Program-made: the position numbers and the translations under genes
In this document: in pieces, positions 51,730 to 62,529 of the stretch
Position numbering within the stretch: the stretch's first letter is position 1
Layout of the letters: every line of letters starts with the position of its first letter
Notes under the pieces: model-generated
Told to the model about the DNA's origin: nothing
Databases searched by the model: none
The model's input: the letters and a program-made list of their open reading frames with translations, nothing else
NCBI GenBank assembly: GCA_018806915.1
Contig: JAGKQI010000031.1
Location: forward strand, 496,001 to 560,000
Source: Phytophthora colocasiae
Lineage: Eukaryota; Oomycota; Peronosporomycetes; Peronosporales; Peronosporaceae
Length of the DNA: 64,000 nucleotides
Direction of reading: 5' to 3'

Positions 51730-52290
51730 ACAGCGACGGATAGAATGCAACAGCCACCAAAATGCAACGAAAAACGGGCGCACGTGATTGTCTGATCAAT
51801 TTATTAACCAATCAGATTGCTCAAAACGCCACATCGAAACACTAAATCACCGCTCTAATTCTGCGCCAGTCACTTCGTAAAAATGGAGGCAACGACAGAG
51901 CCTCGCCCGGAACCGCCAGCCGAAGAAGCACCGGACGTCAGAGGAGGCAGCAATTGCTGGTCTCCTGGACGATGTCTTCTCGTAACCACAACAGCGTCGT
52001 CAGCACTACTCAATGCGCGAGAAGCGCCGTGTTCTGCTCGCAGGAGAGGGTCTCAGTCAGCGCGAGGCCGCCAAGGCACAAAAAATACCGCGTTGGATTT
52101 CGGCGTGGGAATCAATCGAGGGTCACACGGTTACGCATTTAACAAGGCGCTCGGGGCCAACTTTTAGTGCATAATAGAGCTGTCTGTTAAATTTTAGTAC
52201 CGTTGCTAGTAATTCGGTAGTCTGGCAAATCCTATGCTACAGCTGTTTCGCCTGCGGGAAGGTGGCATTTGCATTCTGTCCGTCGGTGTA
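51730..52290 (+). mobile_element. 561-bp pogo-like deletion derivative
   Basis: TA-flanked ends TTACAGCGACGGATAGAATG and, inverted, TACACCGACGGACAGAATGC. The + strand from the ATG at 51883 (MEATTEPRPEPPAEEAPD) leads, with frame changes, into LAGEGLSQREA and IPRWISAWES, typical of the psq-type HTH at the start of pogo transposases. The rest of the transposase is missing. Same family as 48387-48650 and 63856-64000. Confidence 0.65.
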
Positions 52291-52414
52291 CCGCATCGCT
52301 CATGTCCTAACCGAACTTTTGTCATAAGCGAACGTGAATATTCGCCAATCACATACAACGAAATTTGCATATGGCGTTGCATCCTGCCCGCACTAAAATG
52401 CTATACCAGACAAC

Positions 52415-53390
52415 TACACCTTTTCTCGGGCAGAATGGCATATTTTCTAAGCATTGTGGGTTTTTTCAAAAAATCGAAAATTGGATAATAAGGTTTTTTA
52501 GGCAATGTGGCTAAGTACGATTCTTTTCTCAACCAAAGTGGACCCCTACTGACCTAACGACATGTCTTCGCCTCTCTCCGCTAAAACAATATTCTTCAAG
52601 CAGTGTATCTCCTTGCTCCCATTTATTGGACCAGCCTTGCGTACGTGTTAGGTAGACGCTAAAGTTACATGTAGTTTCGTCATGGTAGATGATCAAATTA
52701 CCTTCTGTAACGTGCAAGTTCAGCGCCTTAGCGAACGCCATTCGCTTAGCCTTGTTCTTGCTGCTATTCATCGTAGATTTCTCGATGCGCAAACCCTTGA
52801 TCGTGTAGAGCATACTGTGGAGAGCACGGTGAATTGAAGTGACGCTTACGTTGACGTCCATGTCGCTGATAGCCGATCTTTCACGTCCTCGAGCTTCATG
52901 TCCGCCTGATTGTCCAAGTATTCCTCCAACTTCGACAACACCTCCACTGTCATCTTCACACAAGACGGCCGAACGCCACCGCGTGGCTGCTTCTCGATAC
53001 TACCCTTCGAAATGACTCGACGGGCAGTAGTCATGGGCGCTTTGTTGACGCGGGCGGTGCTTTTCCAGTCTTGACCGTCTAAAAAAGAATCCAGGACTCG
53101 CTTTTTGGCGCTATTGCGCTCGTACTCCTTGGCTTCGGTAGAAGGAGAAGGCGTGGTGGGGTCAGTCATGTGTGGGCTGGAGCGCAATGGGGGAAATGAG
53201 GTCCGGTATGAGCCACTGAAACCAGTGAAGTTGGTGGCTGGTACTGCTTTGCGCCATTTTGCTTGAGAAACAAATCGAACATAGCCACTTTGCTTTAAAA
53301 TCGTACTTACCAGAGAAAATATTAAGTTGCACGAGTGATTACAAACCACATTGCTTAGAAAATATGCCATGCTGCCCGAGAAAAGGTGTA
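52415..53390 (-). mobile_element. Tc1/mariner-like element, 976 bp, truncated transposase
   Basis: TIRs of about 45 bp (TACACCTTTTCTCGGGCAG ... tattttctaagcaatgtgg) at 52415 and, inverted, ending 53390, with TA borders. Confidence 0.8.
52529..53169 (-). pseudogene. Tc1/mariner-like transposase, N-terminal part
   Basis: From the ATG at 53169 (MTDPTTPSPSTEAKEYERNS) there is an HTH region (TTARRVISKGSIEKQPRGG, LEEYLDNQADMKLEDVKD). A frameshift near 52860 leads into VSVTSIHRALHSMLYTIKG and YHDETTCNFSVYLTRTQGW, which holds the first catalytic Asp with its usual GW. The catalytic remainder is deleted. Confidence 0.65.
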
Positions 53391-53937
53391 AAACGTAGTT
53401 TACTTAATTTCAAATTTCGACAATGGGACGGCAGTGCAAGTGTAACGGCAGCTCCGGTATCAAGGGCCTAGAGTCTAGGCCAACCAATGCGGACGTCCAC
53501 GAATCTTGTCCCGTACCCGGGAATATAGCGTGCGAGCCAGCTTCGGGCGCGCACTATGTCCCGAGGCCTTGTCCCACGTCGACTACTGTACATGGCCCGG
53601 TGGCCTAGTACTGTGTCTGAGGTCCACTTCGGAGGTACTTCCCATCTACTACCTGCCTCGTCTACTATCATACCTTCGTGAGTGGCGTGTGAGGACGGAT
53701 GTCACGAGTACTCTTCTACTCTGAGGAGGGGTCGTCCCTAAAGGGGGCCCCTGAGACCTGCCCAGAATCTAGTCAGTCGTGTATCTACCAAGTTAAGAAC
53801 AACCAAAAACAAGAAGAAAGAAGTTTGCATTTTACGTATTCCTTAGTCTCCCCGCCCAGACCTACTCGATAACAGTCCGCAACTACTCGATCCTTAACCA
53901 GGTATACGACAAGTGGTGGAGAAGCAGGGTGTCAGTA
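53391..53937 (+). other. end of a retroelement copy and possible LTR
   Basis: 53506-53649 repeats 63715-63858 directly (144 bp, few differences) and is the end of the membrane ORF plus 3' flank. From about 53681 (TGTGAGGACGGATGTCACGA) to about 53920 the sequence has no coding potential and could be an LTR. I could not find a second copy to prove it. Confidence 0.4.
53506..53649 (+). repeat. 144-bp direct repeat, left copy
   Basis: Matches 63715-63858. Encodes the same C-terminal peptide (NIACEPASGAHYVPRP...VHGPVA, stop). Confidence 0.85.
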
Positions 53938-54331
53938 GAGTCGACCCTACCCTACTGAGATTCCAGCTGGTATTACTACTAACCCTGGAGTAGATGATGA
54001 TGGTCCGCTGGCTGAAGAAGACCTACCTAGGACTAGCTATGTGGAGCGACTGGAGATCGGTTCTGAGGAGACAGCGTTCACTGGTGGAGCACTCCCTGTC
54101 GTCGACATACTGGCCCGAAGACGGAAGGCCGGAGAGCTTCAGTGTCTGGTTCTACTAGCGACTTACGAGACTACTTGGTGTCCGTCTACTTCTTTGAGAC
54201 CAACTTTCGATGTGCTGATTACTGCTTTTGAGAACACTCGTCGCAAGGAGCAAGGGCTCCCGGAGTTGCGACGAAGTGCTCGACTCGCCGATGCGAACGC
54301 TGCGATCGACGAGGACGAGCTACTCTTCTAA
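53938..54331 (+). pseudogene. chromodomain-like C-terminal remnant of a gypsy pol
   Basis: The open frame has no ATG at its start. It reads LARRRKAGELQCLVLLATYE, TTWCPSTSLRPTFDVLITAF and GLPELRRSARLADANA. The W-x-P-x-x-L pattern and the basic RRSARLADANA tail resemble chromodomain ends of oomycete gypsy polyproteins, but the aromatic cage is poor. The integrase that should precede it is gone. Confidence 0.4.
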
Positions 54332-55011
54332 CGAATGGGGTGGACTGGCCGAGGGGTTAGTACTTTGCTGACTCTGGCCCGCCCGAGTACTCTGAGGAGT
54401 ACTCCCCTCTTTGTTTTACATATTACTTTTCCTGAATATCCTGAACCGATCGGAGGTTGACTGTCACCTACCCTACGAGACGAAGAACTGCCTGTCTGAA
54501 CGATGACTCCGATCGATGAACCTTAAAACTACATATTTTTCGACTACGTGGTTATCTAGCCCTGTAACTAGCCGATGATGTGATGAGCTGAACTTGATGA
54601 AACCTGCGAGAATGAGGACTAGATGTGAAGATGACCGCCCGTCGTACCCCGCTAAGAACAATGACGAGACGTAAGAGACGACTACTGGACTACCCTGCGG
54701 AACGATGACGAGGAACGAGGGACTTACCCTGCTGAGACGATGACGAGACGCTTGTGATGGACACTGGTAGTAGTACGAAGATCGACACTTGCTACATTAT
54801 AGAAGCTTACTGGATTTCGACTACGACTTGAGGACGTGACGACTACTGCGGCGACATGGGGCCAAGTGCGCTGGAAAACAGAGAGTACGACCGACTGAGA
54901 AGCAATACTGAACATGAAATTATGGAGTTAGACCTTGGGAGCTACTTAAAAAGGAGACTGACTGATCGATACTACCCGCTACCCGAACGGTCTACTTACT
55001 TGGTCCACCGA
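54332..55011. other. gene-free stretch of the retroelement remnant
   Basis: Contains the imperfect inverted repeat cgagtactc...gagtactc near 54391-54410, and otherwise only short frames without domains. Confidence 0.4.
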
Positions 55012-56260
55012 CTAGGTCGACGCTGGGGCAGCCGCCTCCTCCTCGTCCTGGTCGTCCTCCTCCTCGTCTGGGTCATCCTCCTCCTCCTCACTCTCCTCCT
55101 CACTACTCCGCTCTGAGTCGTCGTCCTCCTTGTTGTCGAGAATCGCTGCAATTTCGGCAGTGTACGTGCCGTCGGGCCGCGTGATGGGGATCCAACCTGC
55201 CATCTTCATCTCCTTCGGCGATACCGGTTGTACGTCCTTCGGTCGATACAGCTGCTGCTTGCGCCGGGTGTCAATATCCTTAGACAACTGCTCGATCCTC
55301 TTGTTCTCGAGTAGCTTGGCCCAGACTCCCTTAGTGATATCACCCAACCACCAAGCGTGCCAGGAATCCAGATTACCGTCGATGTCCAACCGAACTAGTG
55401 CCAGCGCCTCATCGGACAACCGGAAGTTGACCTCCTTGTCCGGATCGAGAGCCTCTGTGTACACGAGTAACTCCGTGATGTTCTTGAATCCGCCTTGGTC
55501 GAGCTGGAAGGGCTTCAGAGCGTTCTGAACCCGGGCGGTGTACCCTGGTCTGTCTTGAGCATGGAGTACTGCCAAGTTCAGGATAGTCGGTCCCACGTAG
55601 GTCTTGGCTGAAGGCGAGTTCTTATTAGGTTGACCCCCGAACCACATCAGGAGTCGGTCCCCGTCCGCTCTCTCAAATCGCTTCAGGAAGTCGTAGTACC
55701 CCCAAGTCTCGATGCACAAGCTGATGAAGCGGAGTCGCTCAGCGCAAGCTGCCAGTTTACCTTGACGACGAGAGTTTCGTTGATAGTTGACCTTCAGCGG
55801 CGCATTGAGCTGCCAGGCGAAGAAGTGACTCCTGTGACTCATCCAGAAGCGCCAGTGAGCCACGTGCAAACCCGGGTACTCCTCGGGGTCGTACTAGACC
55901 TTCGAGCCCACCCAGGGGTAAGCCAACTCGTGAGGTGACTTGTGCATGTTGGCCGCCTTGCGGTAGATGGCTTCGACATCATCGACTACTTCCGTCGGTG
56001 TCTTGTCGGTGAGGGTGTGTGGATTGAAGTCCGTCTCTTTTTGGGCGCTTGAACGCGACTTCCCCAGCTCCAGCAGAGCCGCATGCACTGCCGAATCCTT
56101 GTGCGATGAGGTAGCCTTAGACTTCGTCAAGTCTACAACGGTCCCTGGAGTAGACGCCGCAGGCTTCGCCGGACTGGACGGAGTCTTCTTCGACTTGCCC
56201 GACTTCTTCGTAGAACCAGTACTACCGGGAGTCGACGGGGGTGGAGTGGGCTTGTACTTC

Positions 56261-56616
56261 TATGAGTTTGTGGGCCGTGGGTCCACACTCGGGTTCTACC
56301 CGATGGAGAACTTTCGCCTGTGTCAAGAATCGTCACTCTGGTCACGGAGAGACGAGAAGGGTGGAGACCATCTTGATGGATGCGTTCTCTGCTCTAAAGG
56401 GGGTTTTGTTGCCTGTGGCTTTCCCCCTCTTGCTGTAGTAATAGCAGCAAGTAACTATCAATACCACTTTGGGTTTTACCCTGAACTACACACTTCACTA
56501 CTTCTTACCTGCTTCGCTAGGAGACCAAGTGGACACCGACTCGCAGCCTTGAGGAGACGCTGGAGCACCTGACGGAGAACGCCAAAGCACTGAACGAGAG
56601 CGCGCAGAAGCTGCTA
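56261..56616 (+). repeat. 5' LTR of copia-2
   Basis: 356 bp, matching 61237-61592 without a visible difference. Followed by the primer-binding site ggttatgagccc. Confidence 0.93.
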
Positions 56617-56677
56617 GGTTATGAGCCCAAAAGCTCTGCAAGGCGGGAACGACAACTACTGAGACGACAAAGACAAC

Positions 56678-58924
56678 ATGACGGCTGCACAACAAGTGCA
56701 GCGAGGAAGCTCTAAGCCCCCGAGGTTTGAAGGGACTTTTGAGTTGTACCAAGTGGAGCTGGAGCTCTACCTGGATGGGCGTGAAGCATGGGGAGTGGTG
56801 ACCGGAACAGAGACACGTCACGCCAATGATGCTGACCAACAAGAAATTTTTGACAGAAGAAATCGACTTGCCAAGGCTACGATCCTGCGCGGGTTGCGCG
56901 GGTGTCAAGACGATGAGGTGAATAAGGTCTGCACAATGGCTACCGCGAAGGAGATGTGGGACACTATCAAGGCAGACAAGACGCAGAGGGACTTCTCGTA
57001 TGTGGCGCTACTCAGAGCGCAGCTGTACAGCACTAAGCCTGAACAAGGACGGCCAATGACCGAGTACCTGACGACGATGCACCGGATTCGACAGCAGCTG
57101 GGCAGTATGGGAACTACTCACGCCGTGGACGACGCAGAGATGCTGAGAGTCCTGACAATGGGGGTCACGTTGACTCACCCTGAGCTCGTTGAGCAATTTG
57201 ACTTACCGGCTAGGCAAGGAACGCCATTAACACTTCAGCAGTTTACAAACGCTCTGAGGTCGAAAGACGAGCGAGTTCGAATGGTGGAGATCATGAATGG
57301 CGGGAGTGGAGTAAATGGGAGTGCCGGGACGCCGCAAGTGGTGATGAGTGCAACCTCGACGACCGATGGGCAAGGAAAGAAACACAAGGGAAACGGGGGA
57401 GCGTGGAAGAAACGGAAATGCTATCACTGTGGCAAAGTCGGGCATGTTCGGAATCAATGCTGGCACTATCTGAAGAAGACGAAGAAGGTGGAGAGTGACG
57501 AGCAGAAGAAAACCACTGAAAAGTCGGAGGGTAAGGACAAGAAGAAGAAGAGCAAGAAGAAGGACAACGCTGAGGACAGACCGGGAGTGCGGAGCAACAT
57601 GCTGATACTGAATGAGAATGCACCCGAGATCGTTCGCAAGTACGCGAGCAGCAGCAGCAGCGACGACGAAGACGATGGAGACTTTCCTATGGTTGGCATG
57701 GTGGTGAAGGATAACCAGACGTGCAACAGAAGCTCATGGATGCTGGACTGCGGCAGTTCAACGCACGTGTGCGTGAACAAGGAGCTCTACTCAAGTGTGA
57801 AGAAGTCTAAAGTGATGTTCAAGGTGTGGACAGGCGAGGTCACAAAAGGAGTGATGTGCGGGACGGTGAAGCTCGACGTACCGGGCAGGAACGGCACGAC
57901 TGTGGTGGAACTGAAGGACGTGGAGTTTTCGCCTGCTGGAACTGTGAACTTGATTAGCCTCGGGAAGATGGAGAGCAGTGGCTGGACTCCGTCGTTTAGC
58001 CAGGCCGGTGTGACGCCTCGAAGATGCTGGTTGGACTCGGCGGATGGACGACTGGAATTCGTGAAGAGTGAGTCACATTACTGGTTGAAGACTAAATTGC
58101 CGGTGGTGATGTCCACGCTCAACGCCGATGCCAGCCCATTGATGAGGTGGCACGAGCGGTTGGGGCACCTGAATGTAGCTGCCATCAAGAGTATGGTAGA
58201 CAACAACGTGGTGGACGGCATGGACATCCCGAAGGACTTGTTCAAGAAGAACTTTCAGTGTTTGACCTGCATGTCGGCGAAGCGACGTCGAATGTCATAC
58301 AAGAAGAGCGCAAAAGACAAACGAACCAAGGTGAATTACGAGCGCTTAATGTCTGACACTTGTGAAATGGGAAAATTCATACCTGGCTCTGGAGGGATTC
58401 GATACTTTCAGATTATACAGGATGAAGGCTCCAGGTTCAAGTGGTGCTATCCTATCCAGAGGAAAAGCGACGCGAACGTCAACACAATTGCGCTAATAAA
58501 GAAGCTGATCGCCCAAGGACACAGAGTTAAGACTTTCTCGAGCGACGGAGGTGGAGAGTTCGTGAATGCAGAATTAGAGACCTTTCTTGAGCTGCATGGG
58601 ATCGACTTTGTGCCGACTCACGCGTATACTCCAGAGGAGAACACGCTGGTTGAGAAGATGAATGGCCTCCTGGCCAACAAGACCAGAACAGCAATGCAAG
58701 CGGCAGGAATGCCTGCGAAGTTGTGGCCGGAGGTACTACGCTACATCGTGGATATCGACAACATGAGTGCTACCAAAGCACTGGACGGGAAGACCCCGTC
58801 AGAGAAACTCTATGGCAAAAGCCAGACTTGGCTAAGATTCGAGTGTGTGGTGCTGTTGGGTTCGTGTATGTACCGAAGAGAAAGGACAATCTCAGCCCAA
58901 AGGCGGAACCAGCGTTGCTGCTAG
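56678..58924 (+). CDS. copia-2 gag, protease and integrase
   Basis: ATG frame of 748 codons. The gag has the copia UBN2-like pattern (FELYQVELELYLDGREAWGV, MATAKEMWDTIKAD) and a CCHC knuckle (CYHCGKVGHVRNQC). A Lys/Glu-rich linker follows, then the protease site MLDCGSSTHVCV (DCG for DSG) and the GAG-pre-integrase zinc module (WHERLGHLNVAAIKSM with FQCLTCMSAK). The integrase core has SDTCEMG (D), FSSDGGGEFVN (D) and PEENTLVEKMN (E). A one-base shift near 58830 moves the coding sense to the next frame. Confidence 0.85.
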   Translation: MTAAQQVQRGSSKPPRFEGTFELYQVELELYLDGREAWGVVTGTETRHANDADQQEIFDRRNRLAKATILRGLRGCQDDEVNKVCTMATAKEMWDTIKADKTQRDFSYVALLRAQLYSTKPEQGRPMTEYLTTMHRIRQQLGSMGTTHAVDDAEMLRVLTMGVTLTHPELVEQFDLPARQGTPLTLQQFTNALRSKDERVRMVEIMNGGSGVNGSAGTPQVVMSATSTTDGQGKKHKGNGGAWKKRKCYHCGKVGHVRNQCWHYLKKTKKVESDEQKKTTEKSEGKDKKKKSKKKDNAEDRPGVRSNMLILNENAPEIVRKYASSSSSDDEDDGDFPMVGMVVKDNQTCNRSSWMLDCGSSTHVCVNKELYSSVKKSKVMFKVWTGEVTKGVMCGTVKLDVPGRNGTTVVELKDVEFSPAGTVNLISLGKMESSGWTPSFSQAGVTPRRCWLDSADGRLEFVKSESHYWLKTKLPVVMSTLNADASPLMRWHERLGHLNVAAIKSMVDNNVVDGMDIPKDLFKKNFQCLTCMSAKRRRMSYKKSAKDKRTKVNYERLMSDTCEMGKFIPGSGGIRYFQIIQDEGSRFKWCYPIQRKSDANVNTIALIKKLIAQGHRVKTFSSDGGGEFVNAELETFLELHGIDFVPTHAYTPEENTLVEKMNGLLANKTRTAMQAAGMPAKLWPEVLRYIVDIDNMSATKALDGKTPSEKLYGKSQTWLRFECVVLLGSCMYRRERTISAQRRNQRCC

Positions 58925-60477
58925 GATTCTCGCACACTGCACCCGGATACAGGCTGTTACACCTTCGTACGGGCCGAAAAGTAGAGTCCAGAGATGTGAA
59001 GTTTCGTGAAGACGTGACAGTGAGCAGGAAGTACGTGGACGCGTTGCTGGTGGGCAAGCACAAGAACTACGACTACATACCATTTGTGCCCCTACCGGTG
59101 GAATTTGTGGCTGATGGAGACGTGCACGAGCGTGCAACCAGTATAATTAGGAGCAGTTTACCGAAGGAATTGAGTGCTGAGTGCTGTGTTCCTGAGACGA
59201 ATGCAGAAGCAGAATCCTCGTCCAGCGATGAATCGGAAGCTGGAGAATTGATAATTCAGGCAGCAGGAGCTGCACGTGCACCGAGAAGGAGAGGACGACG
59301 ACAACAGCAGAACCAACCATTGCGGAGATCTGCAAGAGTGCGACAGCAAAATGTGAGGCTGAGTGGCTACCAATTACTGACAGAAGAAGAAGTGGATGAG
59401 CCTACCAGTGTGGATGAAGCGATGAATTCGTCACAATGGAAGCAGTGGGAAGAGGCCCTGAAGAAAGAATACGAGTCGCTGGTCAAGAACAAGACCTGGG
59501 TCAAAGTTGACAGGCCTAAGGGCTCAGACGGAGTATACGTCAAAGTCATGACAACAAAGTGGGTCCTGAAGGTCAAGCGAGATGAACATGGAAGAGTGCA
59601 ACGCTACAAAGCGAGACTGGTCGTGCATGGCTACGAGCAAGGATTCGGATATGAGTATTGGAAGACGTACTCACCTGTTGCACGATGGATGACAATGCTA
59701 CTTATCTTTCTATTGGCTATGATTTTAGGGCTGGACGTGGACCAAGTGGACTTCAAGACGGCTTTCCTGAACAGCGACATTGACGATGCAGAGATCTACG
59801 TGGAGCAGCCGATAGAATTCAGTGACGGAACGGACCATGTGTACCGGTTGCTGAAGGGCATCTACGGACTAAAACAAGCAGCACGGCTGTGGTATCAAAC
59901 CTTGCACAAGCGTTTGGAGGCGCTGAAACTGAAGAGGAGCACGTTTGACGTCGGCTTGTACTACAAGTGGGTCGACGGAAGACTGCTGATGGTGACAGTG
60001 TACGTCGACGACGTAATGATTATTGGAGATCGGGAAGACATCGACCAGCTGAAGGACGAGCTGAAGATGCAGTTTGCGCTAAAGGACTTAGGCAAGGTGC
60101 ACTATCTGCTCGGAATGGAGGTTCGCTATGAACCGGGGAAGTTGCTATGCCTCTCTCAAACGGCATATATCGATAAGGTGCTGAGGAGATTCCAGATGAC
60201 AGATGCAAAGACGGTGAGATCGCCTCAACAACACAATGAGAAGGTGATGGCACTTGAGCGAGATGAGACGAAAATTAACGACAAAGAGGTGAAATATCAG
60301 GAGCTGATTGGTGCATTACAATACCTTGTGACCCGCACGCGACCGGACATCGCGAACGCGGTGCGAAACCTGAGCAGGCATACGGGGAGCTACACGAAGG
60401 AGAACTTCGCTGCCGCGAAGAGAGTGCTGAGGTACGCGAGGGACGAGAACCTATGGGCTGACCTACATGCACAGTGA
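58723..60477 (+). pseudogene. copia-2 integrase C-terminus and reverse transcriptase
   Basis: From about 58830 this frame continues integrase (RVCGAVGFVYVPKRKDNLSP, ALLLGFSHTAPGYRLL). RT follows: QRYKARLVVHGYEQGFGYEY, QVDFKTAFLNSDIDDAEIYV, LLKGIYGLKQAARLWYQTL and the catalytic VTVYVDDVMIIG. It ends at 60477 (DLHAQ, stop) at the start of RNase H. There is no start of its own. Confidence 0.82.
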
Positions 60478-61225
60478 CACTGAGCCGAGCAATGCACTGC
60501 AAATAAGTGCGTTTAGCGACGCGGATCACGCTAACTGTCCCGACACGTCAAGGTCGGTTACTGGATACGTATTGAAGCTGTGTGGTCACAGTTTCGGCTT
60601 CAAAAGCAAGATGCAGAGTTCAGTAACGGATGACATCTGCTAGTCGGAGCTGGTAGCTGCTAGCATGTGTGTGGAGGACTTGCTGTGGGCACGCAAGCTA
60701 CTGAAGGAGCTCAGATTGGAACAGGAGATTGGACTCCTGCTGATGGACAACCAGAGTGCGATCAAGGTGTCATCAGATGCTGGGAACTTTGATGGAGTGA
60801 GGCGCTTTGCGAAGAAGAGCCGGAAAATCGCTGAGCTGGTGGCCAAGGAGAAGTTGATGGTGGAGTATGTCTCGACGGAAGAGAACGTCGCAGATATTTT
60901 CACTAAGGCTCTTGGACCCCAGCGATTCGAGAAGCTTAGAGAGAAGCTTGGTGTGAGAGATGTGAAGGGCGCGGAAGAACGCCGGAATAATGAGGACGTG
61001 AAAGATCGTCTACACGATGTTAAAGGCGCAGAGGAGCGTCAAAGCGTGAAACTGGCTAAGTGCCAGAATAAGGAAGCCGTTGTGATGCGGCGCAAAACGT
61101 TGGCAGAAGATCGGAGCGGAGACGCTACCGAAGCTGACGGAAGGCAATCACCGGGTAGAGTTCGGCTTCGAGCTGATGTTACAGGTCGGCTTAGTGCTGA
61201 TCATGGTGATGACACGGAGGCTTAG
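60478..61225 (+). pseudogene. copia-2 RNase H and 3' tail
   Basis: Starts in the continuing sense after the stop. A TAG near 60642 (DDIC, stop, SELVA) breaks it again. From 60665 it is open: LMDNQSAIKVSS, VEYVSTEENVADIFTKALGP (the typical copia RNase H end), then an unusual ~90-residue charged tail with repeats (DVKGAEERRNNEDVKDRLHD). Confidence 0.78.
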
Positions 61226-61236
61226 TTCCGGGGGAG

Positions 61237-61592
61237 TATGAGTTTGTGGGCCGTGGGTCCACACTCGGGTTCTACCCGATGGAGAACTTTCGCCTGTGTC
61301 AAGAATCGTCACTCTGGTCACGGAGAGACGAGAAGGGTGGAGACCATCTTGATGGATGCGTTCTCTGCTCTAAAGGGGGTTTTGTTGCCTGTGGCTTTCC
61401 CCCTCTTGCTGTAGTAATAGCAGCAAGTAACTATCAATACCACTTTGGGTTTTACCCTGAACTACACACTTCACTACTTCTTACCTGCTTCGCTAGGAGA
61501 CCAAGTGGACACCGACTCGCAGCCTTGAGGAGACGCTGGAGCACCTGACGGAGAACGCCAAAGCACTGAACGAGAGCGCGCAGAAGCTGCTA
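61237..61592 (+). repeat. 3' LTR of copia-2
   Basis: 356 bp, preceded by the polypurine tract ttccgggggag and followed by TSD acttc. Confidence 0.93.
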
Positions 61593-62103
61593 ACTTCTTC
61601 TTCGGCGGCTCCGAACTGAGGTCTGGTTCGACCAGGTTGTGAGTGTCGGAGAAGCGTGGATGCACGTATGCATGAGGGGCCTCCTGCTGTAGGGACGGCT
61701 TCGGCAGTAAATTGACGGGGGCGGTGAAGGCTTGGTCGACGTCTGGATCTTCATCTAAGAGAGCTTCAGCGAGTTGGTCCAAAACGTACAGTCCACTGGA
61801 GTCCCGATTGACCGATAGTTTCTCGCGCATTTGACTCCAAAACATACGTTGCGCCTGTTTCGTGAGACGCTTGTCCAGTTCCGACTCGTGCATCGGTACC
61901 AGCGCGGTGATCTTACCAGGTCGTCGGAGGCACCAGGAGGAGGCCCCACAGCTGGAGATGGCCCGGGTTGGCGACAGGGGAAGGCGCTCGAGAAGCGTGA
62001 CTGTGACCCATGAGTGTGGCGAGGCTGGGCTTGTGCTGTCCGTGGCGATTTGGGGAATGAGCTTTTTATTCGGCGAGCGGAGTGGCGACAGGGAGGGGCC
62101 CAT

Positions 62104-62529
62104 CGTTGAGGGACCTGGCGTACCGGGACGAGGTCCCGCGAATTTCTTCTAAATGTCCGAGAAATCCGTCTGTGTGACCGGCGACCGTTGGTCAAAATAG
62201 CGACGATGTTGGGTGAATTAGGATTCCAAGAAACGTTCACTCTGAGGTGGATGGGATAGTACCTTCACGGTACTTCACTCTACTCTCACGGTCTTCCGCT
62301 TTAGAAAGGGGTAGCTCATTCCGCGATCTACCTGCTCCCAACCAGTTCGTCCTCCGACTACCTCCCTGGACCCTACGACTACAACTATTACCCTGCTCTG
62401 CCCGACTGAGTTACTTCTCGACCCTCTACTCTACTGATATCCTGCGACCTCCTACGGCTACTCCGTCACGACCAATCAATCTACTTCCGGAACGTCTACT
62501 ACGCTGCTCTCTTCTGCACCGACGCGGAC
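62104..62529. other. region between divergent ORFs
   Basis: Lies between the minus-strand gag-like start (62103) and the plus-strand membrane ORF (62530), so it may hold a bidirectional promoter of the retroelement. No motif is clear. Confidence 0.35.

Larger units (their letters stand above)
56261..61592 (+). mobile_element. Ty1/copia retrotransposon (copia-2), LTRs apparently identical
   Basis: 5332 bp with 356-bp LTRs (56261-56616 and 61237-61592) flanked by acttc (56256-56260 and 61593-61597). LTR ends are TATGAG...CTGCTA. The primer-binding site position reads ggttatgagccc, as in copia elements that prime from an internal part of initiator tRNA-Met. The polypurine tract is ttccgggggag. 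I see no difference between the LTRs, yet pol is broken in several places. Confidence 0.95.
55012..62103 (-). pseudogene. ~584-codon gag-like acidic-tailed ORF, split by copia-2
   Basis: The ATG at 62103 opens a frame that runs to the copia-2 border (61593). It resumes in frame at 56260 (EPPKKK then YKPTPPPS across the acttc duplication) and continues to a TAG at 55894-55896 (SKV, stop, YDPEEYPG). It then stays open to 55012. Visible parts: a Pro/Lys-rich basic linker (TKKSGKSKKTPSSPAKP); a helical region (HWRFWMSHRSHFFAWQ, AACAERLRFISLCIETWGYY, LDSWHAWWLGDITKGVWAKL); and a strongly acidic end (EEESEEEEDDPDEEEDDQ). No zinc knuckle. It is antisense to the chromodomain and membrane ORFs around it. 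Gag-like is my guess from composition only. Confidence 0.5.

Noticed and set aside
55012..56345. Ordinary host gene on the minus strand
   Set aside because: It contains an in-frame stop, is split by copia-2 and lies among retroelement pieces; I treat it as an element ORF remnant.
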